Source: an uncultured Maribacter sp. (lineage in GTDB: Bacteria; Bacteroidota; Bacteroidia; Flavobacteriales; Flavobacteriaceae). Taken from it: a DNA stretch of 64,000 bases. The translations under genes were made by a program, and so were the position numbers. Under the pieces are notes generated by a model. That model ran no database searches. It saw only the letters and a program-made list of their open reading frames with translations, and was not told where the DNA came from. Positions 63,045 to 64,000 of the stretch are shown piece after piece; within the stretch, counting starts at the first letter, position 1, and each line of letters starts with the position of its first letter. The stretch is taken from NCBI RefSeq assembly GCF_947500985.1, contig NZ_CANMTX010000004.1, positions 372,001-436,000 of the forward strand, given 5' to 3'.

Positions 63045-63905
63045 TTATAGATAGGCACGTAACAATTCGGTATTCGATGTACGTCTAAGAGATTTAAGAC
63101 CCTTATCTTTTATCTGTCGTACACGTTCTCTAGTCACATCAAAGACTTCACCTATTTCAACTAAGCTCATTGCAGGCTGGTTGCCCAAACCAAAGAAAAG
63201 ACGTAAGACATCACCTTGTCTTTCTGGAATTTTCTTCAATACTTGATTGATGTCCGTTTCTAATGATTCGGCCATCATTTCTTTATCGGGACTATTTAGT
63301 TTTGTAGACTCTAACACATTATATAAGGAAGAAGATTCCCCTTCTTTAAAAGGAGCGTCTAAAGAAATAGATTTTCCCGAATTTTTCATGGAGGTTTTTA
63401 CTTTTGAAACGCTCATGTCTAATTCTGATGCAATTTCGTCAGCACTCGGTGGTCTTTCATTTACTTGTTCTAAAGAAGAATACACCTGATAAATTTTGCT
63501 GCTAACCGCAATTTTGTTCTGCGGTATCCTAATCATACGTGAAGTGTTAGAAAGCGCTTGAAGAATAGATTGACGGATCCACCACACGGCATACGAGATA
63601 AATTTAAATCCTCTAGTTTCATCAAAGCGTTTAGCTGCTTTTACTAGCCCCAAATTACCTTCGTTGATGAGGTCGGTTAAGCGTAGCCCTCTGTTTTGAT
63701 ATTGCTTGGCAGCAGATACAACGAACCTTAAATTAGCACTCACTAATTTATCTAGCGCTTTCTGATCACCATTACGAATTTTCTGAGCCAGTTCTACCTC
63801 TTCGCTTGCAGTAATTAAATCTATTTTACTGATTTCTTGAAAATATTTTTCTAATGATTTGGCATCTCTGTTCGTAATTTGTTTGGTGATCTTTAGTTGT
63901 CGCAT
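63045..63905 (-). CDS. rpoD: Primary RNA polymerase sigma factor (RpoD/SigA type)
   Basis: A 286-residue sigma-70 factor, the compact form used as the main sigma factor in Bacteroidetes. Regions: 1.2 (DAKSLEKYFQEISKIDLITASEEVELAQKI); 2.2-2.4 (NLRFVVSAAKQYQNRGLRLTDLINEGNLGLVKAAKRFDETRGFKFISYAVWWIRQSI, with the aromatic and basic residues for melting the -7 region); 3 (PPSADEIASELDMSVSKVKTSMK); 4.2 (SLVEIGEVFDVTRERVRQIKDKGLKSLRR). It recognises TTG/TAnnTTTG-type promoters such as that proposed for groS. Confidence 0.96.
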   Translation of the reverse strand: MRQLKITKQITNRDAKSLEKYFQEISKIDLITASEEVELAQKIRNGDQKALDKLVSANLRFVVSAAKQYQNRGLRLTDLINEGNLGLVKAAKRFDETRGFKFISYAVWWIRQSILQALSNTSRMIRIPQNKIAVSSKIYQVYSSLEQVNERPPSADEIASELDMSVSKVKTSMKNSGKSISLDAPFKEGESSSLYNVLESTKLNSPDKEMMAESLETDINQVLKKIPERQGDVLRLFFGLGNQPAMSLVEIGEVFDVTRERVRQIKDKGLKSLRRTSNTELLRAYL

Positions 63906-64000
63906 AGATTATTTTTAAGTTCATATATAACATACTATAATTTCGTTAAAATGCAAGAAAAAGACACTTTTTGTGATAAGTTTGGTTAATTTAAAGGCTT

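Overview
The window looks like chromosome of a marine, gliding member of the Flavobacteriaceae (Bacteroidetes). The evidence is the complete gldK-gldL-gldM-gldN block (type IX secretion and gliding motor core), a 286-residue primary sigma factor, TAnnTTTG-type -7 boxes, AT-rich DNA, many SpII lipoproteins with acidic residues after the cysteine, and polysaccharide-active enzymes (alginate lyase family, GH113-like). This placement is inference from gene content; genus cannot be fixed by eye.

Layout. 0-7.1 kb: a surface lipoprotein, then a metal (probably copper) island: HYC_CC_PP-type protein, CopA-type P-ATPase with two extra CxMH...CxxCGM metal-binding repeats, TonB-dependent receptor and periplasmic HMA protein. 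7.2-14.4 kb: groS-groL, then a minus-strand run secG, TPR protein, lptE, sigma-54 activator, miaB. 14.6-16.7 kb: membrane protein and LVIVD-type lipoprotein. 16.9-25.4 kb: topA, an arginase-fold protein that has lost metal ligands, and gldKLMN. 25.5-31.1 kb: FAD oxidoreductase, DUF983, ABC-F ATPase and two tandem plant-type LRR proteins. 31.5-37.3 kb: a three-gene RND efflux operon with overlapping stop/start codons, preceded by a 9-bp direct repeat with 21-bp period. 37.4-44.1 kb: small hypotheticals, head-GIN protein, GH113-like protein, a small repeat protein and a LytS/LytR-type two-component pair. 44-49.3 kb: hypotheticals, an orphan Imm53-type immunity gene, DUF2130, a DinB-like protein and an alginate lyase family protein. 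49.3-52.3 kb: accessory patch (DUF262, FRG, DUF559, repeats). 52.3-59 kb: a serine hydrolase broken by an in-frame stop, an amidohydrolase and a Tricorn-type protease. 59-64 kb: PepSY-TM protein, sugar isomerase-like protein, Nudix-type regulator, proC, and the primary sigma factor.

The most interesting part is 49.5-51.5 kb. A bicistronic FRG-DUF262 gene pair is packed between a start-side GTTGGGG and an end-side CCCCAAC, which are exact complements. The second is followed by a 67-nt hairpin with the architecture of an integron attC site. This reads as a single mobile gene cassette, possibly a defence module, with no integrase in the window. Next to it a DUF559 nuclease gene is bracketed by perfect 18-bp inverted repeats, and a diverged interspersed repeat occurs both there and 7.5 kb away. 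Other points are the metal-ligand-less arginase homologue beside gldK, the nonsense codon directly after a signal peptide in the serine hydrolase, and a CC (vicinal cysteine) motif shared by three proteins of the metal island.

No tRNA, rRNA, CRISPR array, insertion sequence transposase or phage gene was recognised.
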